DNA of 16,955 nucleotides from a bacterium (GCA_030596585.1 JAUVJM010000016.1:1-16955); one strand, 5' to 3'; shown: positions 1 through 7,233, counted from the stretch's first letter. The notes: generated from the sequence alone by a model not told the origin. Program-made: numbers and translations.

Positions 1-25
1 GACGACCAGCGCTGATCACTACTGG

Positions 26-68
26 ATTCCCGTTGCAATTTACCCCGTACTTGATACGGGGCGGGAAT
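26..68. repeat. Nested inverted repeat (hairpin)
   Basis: The inner stem is ccccgta (43-49) with tacgggg (55-61) around the loop cttga. The outer stem is attcccg (26-32) with cgggaat (62-68). The same outer words, ending in gggaatgacag, recur in the hairpin at 8500-8519, so this looks like a dispersed hairpin family. It lies downstream of the tRNA on the tRNA strand and could end its transcript, but no T-run follows it. Confidence 0.75.
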
Positions 69-74
69 GACAGG

Positions 75-112
75 ATTTGCAATTCTTAATTCCTAATTCG
101 CAATTCGTAATT
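75..112. repeat. Degenerate micro-repeat of aattc-type units
   Basis: About four 8-10-nt variants of one word follow each other: aattcttaa, ttcctaattcg, caattcgtaatt. The array begins and ends with caatt/aattg, so it is also a weak palindrome. The same words return at the 3' end of the oppD-like gene (6250-6262). Confidence 0.6.
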
Positions 113-121
113 GTATATATG

Positions 122-207
122 TGGTGCCCCTGACTGGACTCGAACCAGCACGCCCTTTCGAGCACAGGCCCTCAACCTGCCGCGTATACCAATTCCGCCA
201 CAGGGGC
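122..207 (-). tRNA. tRNA-Leu (anticodon GAG)
   Basis: Read on the minus strand, the acceptor stem is GCCCCTG (207-201) with CAGGGGC (132-126), followed by discriminator A and an encoded CCA (124-122). The anticodon stem GCAGG/CCTGT encloses a 7-nt loop TTGAGGG with anticodon GAG at 173-171. The long variable arm (TGCTCGAAAGGGCGT) is typical of class II tRNAs, and the T-arm carries GGTTCGAGTCC. All parts of a leucine tRNA are present. It lies 72 nt beyond the end of the dppC-like gene and has its own promoter, so it need not depend on read-through. Confidence 0.96.
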
Positions 208-236
208 ACGATATTCACTACACATGTTGGTTACCA

Positions 237-264
237 ATTATGTCATTAGAAGTCCGAATGTCAA
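237..264 (-). promoter_or_regulatory. Sigma70-type promoter of tRNA-Leu
   Basis: On the minus strand a perfect -35 TTGACA (264-259) is followed, after 16 bp, by -10 CATAAT (242-237). Transcription would start near 230, a short distance before the tRNA 5' end at 207. It sits between the transporter operon and the tRNA. Confidence 0.65.
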
Positions 265-279
265 GTTTAAAAGACAGAG

Positions 280-1116
280 TCAGCCTCTTACGCCGCGCAG
301 CCTTGGGTCCAGAGCGTCTCTGAGTCCTTCTCCAACGAGATTAAAGGCAAGCACCGTGATGAGGATTGCCAGCCCCGGGAAGAGAGTCAGCCACCAGGCA
401 TCGAATATGTAAGTTCTGCCCTCGGTGAGAATGTTACCCCAGCTCGGAGAAGGGGGTTGAACTCCAAACCCGAGAAAGCTCAAGCCTGCCTCCAGCAGAA
501 TAGCACCGGCAACACCAAGGGTAGCAGACACAATCACGGGCGCCAGTGCATTCGGCAGTATGTGCGCGAATATTATTCTACGGTCGGTGAACCCGAGAGA
601 ACGGGTCGCGAGAACAAACTCCCTCTCCTTCAGGGAAAGGAACTCAGCCCGGACAAGCCGCGCCGTCCCCATCCAGCTTGTTATCCCGATAACAATCATT
701 ACATTGATAATGTTCGGACCAAGAAGAGCAATCACGGTGAGAATCAGAAAAAATGCAGGAAAACACATCATCACGTCAACAAATCTCATCAGAGCTGCGT
801 CAATCCACCGGCCGTAGTAACCTGCAATTGCTCCGACAAAAATCCCTATGGCAATGGAAATACCAACAGCAACAAATCCCACTGACAGAGAAATTCTTGC
901 TCCGTATAACATCCGGCTCAAAACGTCACGGCCCAGATGGTCGGTTCCAAGGGGATGTTCCCCGCACGGGCCAATCAGCTTTGTGTCAACTCTAACATCC
1001 CCCGGGTCATAACGCACTATGAGAGGACACATTGCCGCCATCAGAAATATCAGGAGGACAATTCCCATCCCCGCAATCGCAAGCCTATTTCTCCTAAAGT
1101 AAGTCCATACACCCAT
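280..1116 (-). CDS. dppC: DppC/OppC-family ABC transporter permease
   Basis: This is an inner-membrane permease of a peptide (or nickel) ABC importer. The 278-residue protein starts with a short cytoplasmic stretch and a membrane helix at about residues 12-34. The GTDHLGRDVLSRMLYGARIS block typical of DppC/OppC proteins follows, then several more hydrophobic helices. The EAA loop that docks the ATPase is clear: EFVLATRSLGF, followed by HILPN. The conserved LSFLGFGVQPPSPSWG and a final ALDPRLRG are present. Length fits the family. The ATG is preceded by GAGGAA at 5-nt spacing. It is the last gene of the transporter set and lies 242 nt after dppB across a repeat island. The substrate cannot be read from the permease; peptides are likeliest. 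Confidence 0.93.
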   Translation of the reverse strand: MGVWTYFRRNRLAIAGMGIVLLIFLMAAMCPLIVRYDPGDVRVDTKLIGPCGEHPLGTDHLGRDVLSRMLYGARISLSVGFVAVGISIAIGIFVGAIAGYYGRWIDAALMRFVDVMMCFPAFFLILTVIALLGPNIINVMIVIGITSWMGTARLVRAEFLSLKEREFVLATRSLGFTDRRIIFAHILPNALAPVIVSATLGVAGAILLEAGLSFLGFGVQPPSPSWGNILTEGRTYIFDAWWLTLFPGLAILITVLAFNLVGEGLRDALDPRLRGVRG

Positions 1117-1133
1117 GTCTGTTCCTCACGAAG

Positions 1134-1346
1134 CTTGCCCCGAAAGCATTCGGGGTTTGGGCAAATCCTAAACTCTAAACCCTAAATTCTAAATGACACT
1201 GTAGATGTCACTCTGAGCGAAGCGAAGGCTCCACGAGATTCTTCCCCCTCGCTCCGCTCAGGGTCAGAATGACAGCAAAACTGTTTTGGGCTTTGAGTTT
1301 CTGATTTTGGATTTGTTTAGTGTTTCGAGTTTAGTATTTAGTGTTT
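1134..1346. repeat. Composite repeat island between dppB-like and dppC-like genes
   Basis: No gene is seen here. In order it holds: a hairpin ccccga (1138-1143) with tcgggg (1150-1155); a micro-repeat of ctaaactctaaaccctaaat type (1167-1194); an inverted repeat tgtca...ctgagcgaagcga (1206-1225) against tcgctccgctcag...tgaca (1248-1274); and a second micro-repeat (1316-1346) which is the reverse complement of the first in style (tttagtgtttcgagtttag). The whole is a core palindrome between inverted micro-repeat arms. The core word with gagcgaagcgaag is a familiar dispersed hairpin in environmental genomes (recalled, not searched). Confidence 0.7.
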
Positions 1347-1358
1347 TCCCTCTGACTA

Positions 1359-2324
1359 CTATCTTTTAGGATATCTGATACGCGGATCGACGACTGCGTA
1401 GAGAACATCCGCCGCCAAATTTCCCAACAGCACAAGAACAGCCGAGATTGTCATAATCGTCATAACCGTAGGATAGTCCCTCGAGAGAACAGATTGGTAT
1501 GCCAGCCTACCGATACCCGGCCAGGCAAATACAGTCTCCACAATCACCGAACCTCCTATAAGACCCGGAATGAGAAAACCGATTATCGTAACAATGGGCA
1601 AAAGTGCATTCCGCAATGCATGCTTGTAATAAACCTCATCTTCCCTCAATCCCTTTGCCCGTGCGGTCCTGATATAATCCTGCTGTATCACCTCGAGCAT
1701 GCTTGAACGCATGTAGCGGGAAATGCCCGCAATACCCCCCACTGCAAGGATAAACGAAGGGAGTGCCAGATGCCAGATACGGTCAAGACTTACCTGCCAG
1801 AAGCTCAATTCTGCAACGGCAAACGACCTCATGCCAAGCACGGGAACACCAAACATTTTGACGGCGCCAAGTATCAGAATGTAGGCGAGCCAAAAACCGG
1901 GAATTGAAATTCCGACATATGCCGCGAGTGTCCCCATGTTGTCAAGTAAGGAATACCTGTGCGTCGCAGAAAAAACTCCCAGAGGAATAGCAAACCCGAA
2001 TATCAGAATTACGGAAACAACGTTGAGGACTACGGTGGCGGGAAGCCTTTCCCCGATTTTCTGCAAGACAGGTTTCCCATCCTTAAACGAATAAAGACCC
2101 CCCTTAAACAATCTCTTCAGCCAGAGAACGTATTGAACATGCATAGGTTTGTCCAGGTCATAATTTTCCCTCATCTGTTCGACAATTCTCGGCGAGACTT
2201 TCGGGTTTAACTGCATACCGATGGGACTTCCCGGAGCAAGGTGAATTACGACAAACGAAATCACGGTTATTCCGAAAAGCGTCGGGATACACTGTAAAAG
2301 CCGTTTCAGGACATATTTTCTCAT
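1359..2324 (-). CDS. dppB: DppB/OppB-family ABC transporter permease
   Basis: This is the first of the two inner-membrane permeases of the peptide importer. The 321-residue protein begins in the classical DppB way: a short basic N-terminus, a membrane helix (about residues 9-30), then HLAPGSP. Five more hydrophobic segments follow. The EAA loop reads DYIRTARAKGL, then HALRNALLP. The conserved VETVFAWPGIGRL and the ending VDPRIRYPKR match the family. The start ATG overlaps the stop of the substrate-binding protein gene by 4 bases (ATGA). No separate ribosome binding site is seen, so translational coupling is likely. That overlap lies inside a micro-repeat (see 2326-2350). Confidence 0.94.
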   Translation of the reverse strand: MRKYVLKRLLQCIPTLFGITVISFVVIHLAPGSPIGMQLNPKVSPRIVEQMRENYDLDKPMHVQYVLWLKRLFKGGLYSFKDGKPVLQKIGERLPATVVLNVVSVILIFGFAIPLGVFSATHRYSLLDNMGTLAAYVGISIPGFWLAYILILGAVKMFGVPVLGMRSFAVAELSFWQVSLDRIWHLALPSFILAVGGIAGISRYMRSSMLEVIQQDYIRTARAKGLREDEVYYKHALRNALLPIVTIIGFLIPGLIGGSVIVETVFAWPGIGRLAYQSVLSRDYPTVMTIMTISAVLVLLGNLAADVLYAVVDPRIRYPKR

Positions 2325-3979
2325 CTAACTGACCACTGATCACTAATCCCTGAGCTTTCCTGTGGTACATACCACTTAATCAAATCATACATCAGCCCTG
2401 ATTTTTCCATCTTTATCGGGCGGTAGATTTTTTTATCATCAAGTTGTTCAACCGCAATGAATTTCTTGCTCAGCACCGGCATTGCCTCTGCAACATACAA
2501 AAAAGTGTAAGGTTGTTCCTCAGCCAATATTTCGTGAATCCTGTGATAAATCGCTCTCCTTTTTTCCTTTCCGTATTCCCTTCTGCCAAGAACCAAAAGC
2601 CTGTCAACTTCTTCATTACGGTAGGACACGAAGTTGAAACCGTCCTTTATCTGGCTTGAGTGCCAGATCGAATAGCCATCGGGATCAACAGAGAGAGACC
2701 AGCCCAAAATACATGCATCGAAGTTTTTCGGATTGATGTAGCTGTTCAAGAAGGTGGACCACTCATAAAGCCTGGGAATTGCCTCAACCCCAATTTTACT
2801 CCACTGCCTTTGAGCGAGCACTGCGATATCCCTCCGCACGTCATTCCCGCTATTGGTAATGAGAATAAACCTAAACGGTTTTCCTTCTTTGTCAAGAATC
2901 CCGTCCCCGTTGCTGTCAGTCCACCCGGCTTCCGCAAGAAGCTGTCTCGCTTTCTCCGGCGAATACGCATAGGGCATGACCTGAGGGTTATAATACCACA
3001 TATGATTGGGAAAAGGTCCGGTTGCCGCCACCCCGTGCCCGTAGAGCACGTAATCCACAATTTCCTCCCTGGCAAGAGCATACGTCAGTGCCTGCCGCAC
3101 TTTTTTGTCCTTAAAAAGGGGATTTTCGAGGTTATATCCTATGTACGTATAACCCAAACTGGGACGTTTATAAACCCTGAAATCGGGATTTGCCTTCATC
3201 CTTTCGTACTGGTGCGCATAGATGCCGGCATAGTCAATACCTCCCGTCAGAAGCTCAATCTCACTCAGTGAAGTCTCCGGTATGATGCGAAAGATAATCC
3301 TGTCCAGATACGGTCTTCCTTCGAAGTAATCGTCATTTGCCACAAGGATTATTTTCTCGTCGCTGACCCACTCCTTGAAACGAAAAGGCCCGGTGCCTAC
3401 CGGATGACGGTTGAATGCGGCAGTATTTATGTCCTCGCCGGCAAGCAAATGTTTTGGAACTATCCCGATTCCCCAGCTCTCCAATCCCGGGGAGAAAGGC
3501 TCCCTGTATCTAACCCTCAACTTATACCTGCCGAGAATCCTTACCTCTTTTACGAGTTCAAAATCGCTCCTTCTTACCGTATTGGTTTTCTTATCCATCA
3601 CCCTCTCAAAGGTGAACCTGACATCCTCCGCGGTGAACTCTACTCCGTCATGCCACTTCACGCCCTTCCTAAGATTGAAAACAATCACGGGTTCTTTGCC
3701 CCCGGTTACTTTCCATGAAGAAGCCAGATCCCCGACCAAATTCAGGTCCTTGTCGTACTTGAGCAAACCGTTGAATACGAGATTGTTCACATCGCCTGAT
3801 GCCGTATCCTGAGACAGGATAGGATTCAGGTAAGAAGCATCGCCAATAGACCCAATCACAAGTTGATTTATGTTCTTGTCAAGGCTCTTTCTTGAGGAAA
3901 AAAAACTGGCAACGAGAATGAGGATGATAAACCCCGGAATTAACAGGAGAACCAATTTAAGCTTCAAAATATCCCTCAC
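2321..3979 (-). CDS. Peptide ABC transporter substrate-binding protein (SBP family 5)
   Basis: This is the extracytoplasmic binding protein that delivers peptides to the DppB/DppC pair. The 552-residue length and order of features fit the family-5 binding proteins (OppA/DppA). They include LNPILSQDTASGDVNNLVFNG near the N-terminus, LASSWKV, FNLRKGVKWHDG, FTAEDVRFTFERV, the HPVGTGPFRFKEW block and DKKVRQALTYALAREEIV. The N-terminus has a hydrophobic helix (about residues 7-27) but no lipobox cysteine, so the protein is probably anchored by an uncleaved helix or released, rather than being a lipoprotein. The assigned start is GTG at 3979 without a clear ribosome binding site. An in-frame TTG four codons later (3967) has AGGGA just upstream and is a real alternative. 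The last nine residues are encoded by a micro-repeat. Confidence 0.93.
   Translation of the reverse strand: MRDILKLKLVLLLIPGFIILILVASFFSSRKSLDKNINQLVIGSIGDASYLNPILSQDTASGDVNNLVFNGLLKYDKDLNLVGDLASSWKVTGGKEPVIVFNLRKGVKWHDGVEFTAEDVRFTFERVMDKKTNTVRRSDFELVKEVRILGRYKLRVRYREPFSPGLESWGIGIVPKHLLAGEDINTAAFNRHPVGTGPFRFKEWVSDEKIILVANDDYFEGRPYLDRIIFRIIPETSLSEIELLTGGIDYAGIYAHQYERMKANPDFRVYKRPSLGYTYIGYNLENPLFKDKKVRQALTYALAREEIVDYVLYGHGVAATGPFPNHMWYYNPQVMPYAYSPEKARQLLAEAGWTDSNGDGILDKEGKPFRFILITNSGNDVRRDIAVLAQRQWSKIGVEAIPRLYEWSTFLNSYINPKNFDACILGWSLSVDPDGYSIWHSSQIKDGFNFVSYRNEEVDRLLVLGRREYGKEKRRAIYHRIHEILAEEQPYTFLYVAEAMPVLSKKFIAVEQLDDKKIYRPIKMEKSGLMYDLIKWYVPQESSGISDQWSVR
2326..2350. repeat. Micro-repeat inside the SBP 3' end
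   Basis: The words ctgaccactgatcactaat form a degenerate tandem (tgacca / tgatca). A similar word, gctgatcactact, occurs at 11-23. It encodes the last residues of the binding protein (GISDQWSVR) and lies directly beside the dppB-like start codon. Confidence 0.5.
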
Positions 3980-3987
3980 TACGCTTG

Positions 3988-4009
3988 CCCGCCAACGCTT
4001 TGTGGCGGG
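3988..4009. repeat. Hairpin upstream of the SBP gene
   Basis: A 7-bp stem cccgcca (3988-3994) with tggcggg (4003-4009) encloses an 8-nt loop. It lies just upstream of the binding-protein start and may take the place of its ribosome binding region. The word cttgcccgcca also occurs, inverted, in the island at 6166-6197. Confidence 0.65.
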
Positions 4010-4031
4010 TTCGCTTTAAGTATTAAGTTTT

Positions 4032-4149
4032 GTAACTACTCAGGTGGATAGGTTGAAGGTGGATAGACTGCAGGCTGAAGCAAACACACGGCAACCTCAT
4101 TTTCCCCTTCAGCCTAATAGTCTTCAGCCTAAACAACCTGAGTAGTTAC
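4032..4149. repeat. 118-bp inverted repeat with ggctgaag micro-repeat arms
   Basis: The terminal 14 bp are a perfect inverted pair: gtaactactcaggt (4032-4045) and acctgagtagttac (4136-4149). Inside them, aggctgaag (4072-4080) faces cttcagcct twice (4107-4115 and 4122-4130). The right arm abuts the oppF-like stop codon. Related copies lie at 5121-5152 and 5521-5560, on both sides of the four-helix-bundle gene. Confidence 0.8.
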
Positions 4150-4150
4150 C

Positions 4151-5110
4151 TTAATTGCTTGCCATGTGGCATGCTACAAGATGGTTATCTTCAACAGCGA
4201 CGAGTTCCGGTTCCACTTCTTTGCATTTTCTCTCCGCCCGCGGACAACGACTGTAGAACCTGCACCCGGGACATTCTTCGTAATCTTCCGGCGCTTCTCC
4301 GGCAGGCATTGTTCTCTTATTTCTGATCTCGGGGTCAGGAACCGGGATAGAATCCAGGAGCGCACGGGTATAGGGATGTAAAGGACGGGCAAACATTTCC
4401 TCAGTATCTGCCTCCTCAACAATCCTCCCGAGGTACATCACCCCAACCCTGCGGCTTACGTATCTCACAACTGCGAGGTCGTGGGCAATGAACAGATAGG
4501 CAAGTCCTAATTTCTCCTGAAGCTCCCGGAGAAGATTCAAAATCTGTCCTCTGATCGAAACATCAAGAGCCGATACAGGTTCATCAGCAACGATCAGCCT
4601 GGGCTCGAGGGAAATTGCCCGCGCAATTCCTATTCTCTGACGCTCCCCTCCACTGAATTCGTGGGGATAACGACGGACATAGGAACTGTCCAGTCCTACC
4701 ACCTTCAGGAGTTCGTTTATTCTTTCCCTGACAAAGTCCGGTTCCACAACGTGGTGGAAAGACAGCACCTCCCTGAGCATTTTCCCGACCGTCATCCTCG
4801 GGTTCAGAGAGCCGTAAGGATCCTGGAAAACCATTTGCATCCTGCGACGGCGCTCTCGCATCTCCGACGCATTCAACTTGAAGATATTATCTCCCTCGAA
4901 GTACACCCCGCCCGCGGTCGGCGAGAGCAGACCAAGAGTAAGAAGTCCCGTGGTTGTTTTCCCACTCCCGCTTTCCCCTACCAACGCAAACGTCTCGCCA
5001 TTCGCAATTTCAAAACTCGTCCCGTCCACTGCTTTTACAACACCGCCTTTACCAAAGACGCCGCCTGTGAACGGAAAGAACTTTTTCAGCCCGCAAACAC
5101 GAAGAAGCAT
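4151..5110 (-). CDS. oppF: OppF/DppF-family peptide transporter ATPase
   Basis: This is one of the two cytoplasmic ATPases that drive the peptide importer. The 319-residue protein has Walker A GESGSGKT (45-52), Q-loop FQDPYGSLNPR (95-105), signature FSGGERQR (152-159), Walker B LIVADEP (172-178) and switch His210. The C-terminal OppF-type extension has HPYTRALL and a four-cysteine cluster (C280, C283, C289, C296), as in the oligopeptide ATPase C-terminal domain where such cysteines can hold an iron-sulfur cluster. GGAGG lies 5 nt before the ATG. The gene is bounded on both sides by copies of the same inverted repeat (4032-4149 and 5121-5152), and the stop TAA touches the repeat. Confidence 0.95.
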   Translation of the reverse strand: MLLRVCGLKKFFPFTGGVFGKGGVVKAVDGTSFEIANGETFALVGESGSGKTTTGLLTLGLLSPTAGGVYFEGDNIFKLNASEMRERRRRMQMVFQDPYGSLNPRMTVGKMLREVLSFHHVVEPDFVRERINELLKVVGLDSSYVRRYPHEFSGGERQRIGIARAISLEPRLIVADEPVSALDVSIRGQILNLLRELQEKLGLAYLFIAHDLAVVRYVSRRVGVMYLGRIVEEADTEEMFARPLHPYTRALLDSIPVPDPEIRNKRTMPAGEAPEDYEECPGCRFYSRCPRAERKCKEVEPELVAVEDNHLVACHMASN

Positions 5111-5120
5111 GCAAACCTCC

Positions 5121-5152
5121 GTAATTACTCAGGTTGTTTAGACTGAAGGCTG
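5121..5152 (+). repeat. Repeat copy abutting the four-helix-bundle gene 3' end
   Basis: The words gtaattactcaggttgttta then gactgaaggctg match, with few changes, the reverse complement of 4108-4149. The repeat ends exactly where the stop codon of the four-helix-bundle gene begins. It contributes the upstream region of the oppF-like gene. Confidence 0.75.
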
Positions 5153-5509
5153 TTAGTGCTTGCGCATTGATCGAATCAAGGCACCCAGAACCTTCTCAGT
5201 TTCCACAATTTTTGAATCGCAGTCAGAAATGCCATGCTCATCAGAATACCCCAGGCGCTTTGACAAACCAAACTGATAATGCAACTCCCTTAGAGAACCA
5301 AAAGCGATTTCAAGAAAGCGAACGTACTCGACTTGACTCTCTCTCGCGCATCCTTCAACGATGTTTGATGGAACCGAAATCGCCGCTCTCCTCATTTGAG
5401 AAGTCAACCCATACATCTCCTCCCTGGGAAATTTCAGGGTTGCCCGATAGATCAAAACCGCCAGTTCGTCGGATAGTTCAAACGCCCTGAGCTTCGTATG
5501 ATCACGCAT
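5153..5509 (-). CDS. Four-helix-bundle protein (S23/IVP family)
   Basis: A small cytoplasmic all-helical protein of 118 residues, the usual length of the family first seen in 23S rRNA intervening sequences and related in fold to the Avd accessory proteins of diversity-generating retroelements. The family hallmark AISVPSNIVEG (43-53) is intact, preceded by LTSQMRRA and followed by SQVEYVRFLEIAFGSLRELHYQ. The biochemical role of stand-alone members is not established; nucleic acid binding has been proposed. AGGAGG stands a few nt before the ATG. The gene sits inside the transporter set, between the M23 peptidase and oppF-like genes, flanked closely by inverted repeats. This suggests arrival with the repeats rather than a transport function. 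Confidence 0.9.
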   Translation of the reverse strand: MRDHTKLRAFELSDELAVLIYRATLKFPREEMYGLTSQMRRAAISVPSNIVEGCARESQVEYVRFLEIAFGSLRELHYQFGLSKRLGYSDEHGISDCDSKIVETEKVLGALIRSMRKH

Positions 5510-5520
5510 GATTCCCTCCT

Positions 5521-5560
5521 ACAGCCTAAATGCCTACGGCCTATCCACCTGAACATACTC
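5521..5560 (-). repeat. Repeat copy upstream of the four-helix-bundle gene
   Basis: Read on the minus strand, caggtggatagg followed by ccgtaggcatttaggctgt resembles the left part of 4032-4080 (caggtggatagg, then aggctgaag). It supplies the last residues and the stop codon (TAG) of the M23 peptidase gene. Confidence 0.6.
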
Positions 5561-6085
5561 CATCGGGTCAACCGGCGTTCCGTCCTTCCTGATTTCAAAA
5601 TGCACGTGAGGTTTTATCCATTTATGTGATGCATTGCCGGTCATTCCAACCTTGCCGATTATCTGCCCGCGCCGCACTCTTTCCCCTTCGGCAACACTAA
5701 TTTCCGATAGATGCGCAGAAATGGTCACGAAATCGTGCCTGTGGACTATCTCGACATATTTCCCGTATCCTCTTGGGTGATTACCAACCTCGATAACCCG
5801 CCCTCTCATAGCTGCCATTAGAGGCGTTCCCACCGGTGCCAACAAGTCAACCCCCTGGTGTACTCTGCCCCTTGCACGCCGCGCCCCGAAGTGCCCCTCC
5901 CCCATCCGGTCATTGCGTATTACTATAGAGTCGTTGTATGAGATAGGACACAAAAATTTCTCTTCCGGCCAGTATCCCCGCTGGTGGGTCAGGTAGAGGA
6001 GCGAAGCAAATACAGCGAGAAGTATAAGAATAACAAGGCTTCGACGGGCATTTTTTATTGTTTTCTTGTTCAATCTGTATTTCAT
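5534..6085 (-). CDS. Membrane-anchored M23-family (LytM-type) metallopeptidase
   Basis: A probable zinc endopeptidase that cuts peptidoglycan cross-links, or a scaffold of that fold, held on the outer face of the inner membrane by one N-terminal helix (about residues 17-32). The 183-residue protein keeps all expected M23 residues: HxxxD as HQGVD (H76, D80), SAHL (H125) and HxH as HVHFE (H160, H162). It therefore looks catalytically competent. I start it at ATG 6085, with GAGG 7 nt upstream; a TTG two codons earlier is less likely. There is no coiled coil or LysM domain. Its place between the two transporter ATPase genes hints that released wall peptides might be the transporter substrate, but this is only inference. 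Confidence 0.9.
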   Translation of the reverse strand: MKYRLNKKTIKNARRSLVILILLAVFASLLYLTHQRGYWPEEKFLCPISYNDSIVIRNDRMGEGHFGARRARGRVHQGVDLLAPVGTPLMAAMRGRVIEVGNHPRGYGKYVEIVHRHDFVTISAHLSEISVAEGERVRRGQIIGKVGMTGNASHKWIKPHVHFEIRKDGTPVDPMEYVQVDRP

Positions 6086-6091
6086 ATTCAA

Positions 6092-6262
6092 TCCTCAAAT
6101 CAGGATTAAGGATTAATGTTACAATAGAGTAGCTGTAGTTGCAAAGTTTACTTTGCATTAGCAGAGCAAGCCCCTCCATAAGGCACTGGCGGGCAAGTCT
6201 GCAACTACAAGCGAACGAAGTGAGTGACTTAATCCCTAATCCTGTATTTCTAATTCGTAATT
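6092..6262. repeat. Composite repeat island between oppD-like and M23 genes
   Basis: No gene is seen in this gap. Outer arms are micro-repeats: aatcaggattaaggattaa (6098-6116) against ttaatccctaatcctg (6229-6244). Inside lies a perfect 10-bp inverted pair, tgtagttgca (6134-6143) and tgcaactaca (6200-6209). A small hairpin gcaaag/ctttgc (6141-6156) and a cttgcccgcca-like core (6166-6197) complete it. The right edge provides the oppD-like stop codon. Confidence 0.75.
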
Positions 6263-7233
6263 TTGGGGTGATGGCAAGCTACCACCACATTCGGCTTTAT
6301 TTCAGTCAGACAGGGCTTTTCCCGCCTGCAAACGGGTACTGCATATGGACAGCGGTCGGCAAAATTGCATCCGGCAGGGAGATTTCGCAAATCCGGCACG
6401 TATCCCGGGATTGTGTGGAGTGGACCTTCCTTCTTCTGTATGCCGGAGACACAATCAAGCAACCCTATCGTGTATGGATGTGCCGGTTCCCTGAACACGT
6501 TTTTTACAGGTGCATACTCCACAATTTCTCCTGCGTACATCACTGCCACTCTATCCGCTGTCTCTGCAATAACTCCGAAATCGTGCGTTATCAAAAGGAT
6601 AGACATTTTGAATTTGCTCTGCAGTTCCCGGAGCAATTTTAGAATCCGTGATGCAATAGTGACGTCAAGAGCGGTCGTTGGCTCATCGGCTATCAAAATA
6701 GAGGGGTAGGCACAAATCGCCATCGCAATCATTACGCGTTGTCTCATTCCGCCGCTTAACTGGTGGGGATAACGGCTTGCCACCTCCGCCGGTTTCCGGA
6801 TACCAACCAGTCTCAATAACTCCAGCATGTCTTGTCTCGCCTGTAACTCAGACACCGGCCGGTGGGCAACTATTGCCTCGACAATTTGACTTCCCGCAGT
6901 AAAAACCGGATTTAAAGACAGGAGCGGCTCCTGAAAAATCATCGCGATTTCTTTACCCCTTATTTTTCTCAAGCGGGTTTCGGAAAGTCCGGTAAGCAGC
7001 GTCTCCCTGTACATTATCCGGTCGCTTTCAATTCTGCCTGGCGGTGAGGGGACAAGTCCCATTATTGAAAGAGCAGTTACGGTCTTTCCGGAACCGGATT
7101 CACCTACCAGCCCGAGAGTCTCTCCCTCATATATTTCGAGGCTCAGTGAGTTCACCGCTCTCACAAGACCCTCAGGAGTCCGGAAATGGACCGACAGGTC
7201 ACGAATTTCGAGGATTTTAGAGGAGGTTTCCAT
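6250..7233 (-). CDS. oppD: OppD/DppD-family peptide transporter ATPase
   Basis: This is the second ATPase of the peptide importer. The 327-residue protein has Walker A GESGSGKT (44-51), Q-loop FQEPLLSLNP (100-109), signature LSGGMRQR (159-166), Walker B ILIADEP (179-185) and switch His217. The OppD-type C-terminal domain has HPYTIGLLD and four cysteines (C289, C295, C302, C308). No ribosome binding site is visible before the ATG. The upstream 7 nt lead straight into a perfect 27-bp inverted repeat (7241-7337), which may have displaced the normal leader. The last residues (KITN) and the TAG stop come from a micro-repeat. It is the first gene of the transporter set and is followed at 164 nt by the M23 gene. 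Confidence 0.95.
   Translation of the reverse strand: METSSKILEIRDLSVHFRTPEGLVRAVNSLSLEIYEGETLGLVGESGSGKTVTALSIMGLVPSPPGRIESDRIMYRETLLTGLSETRLRKIRGKEIAMIFQEPLLSLNPVFTAGSQIVEAIVAHRPVSELQARQDMLELLRLVGIRKPAEVASRYPHQLSGGMRQRVMIAMAICAYPSILIADEPTTALDVTIASRILKLLRELQSKFKMSILLITHDFGVIAETADRVAVMYAGEIVEYAPVKNVFREPAHPYTIGLLDCVSGIQKKEGPLHTIPGYVPDLRNLPAGCNFADRCPYAVPVCRREKPCLTEIKPNVVVACHHPKITN

Larger units (their letters stand above)
5121..5560 (-). mobile_element. Candidate mobile unit: four-helix-bundle gene between inverted repeats
   Basis: A single small gene (5153-5509) is enclosed by copies of one repeat family in opposite orientation (5121-5152 and 5521-5560). The unit interrupts a transporter gene set at a place where no such gene is expected. 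S23-type four-helix-bundle genes are known as insertions in 23S rRNA genes (intervening sequences), also with pairing ends. Mobility is inferred; no transposase and no target duplication were recognised. Confidence 0.35.

Noticed and set aside
75..112. CRISPR array in the micro-repeat tracts (also 1167-1194 and 8548-8579)
   Set aside because: Units are 8-10 nt, degenerate and without spacers of constant length. No cas gene is present.
2660..3271. Long open frames antisense to the transporter and glycolysis genes (for example 2660-3271, 457-885 and 8958-9800 on the plus strand)
   Set aside because: Each lies fully opposite a well-recognised gene, shows no protein family features and has no ribosome binding site. 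They are by-products of codon use.
5153..5509. Remnant of a diversity-generating retroelement (Avd-like protein)
   Set aside because: The protein fits the S23/IVP family, and no reverse transcriptase, template repeat or variable repeat was found around it.
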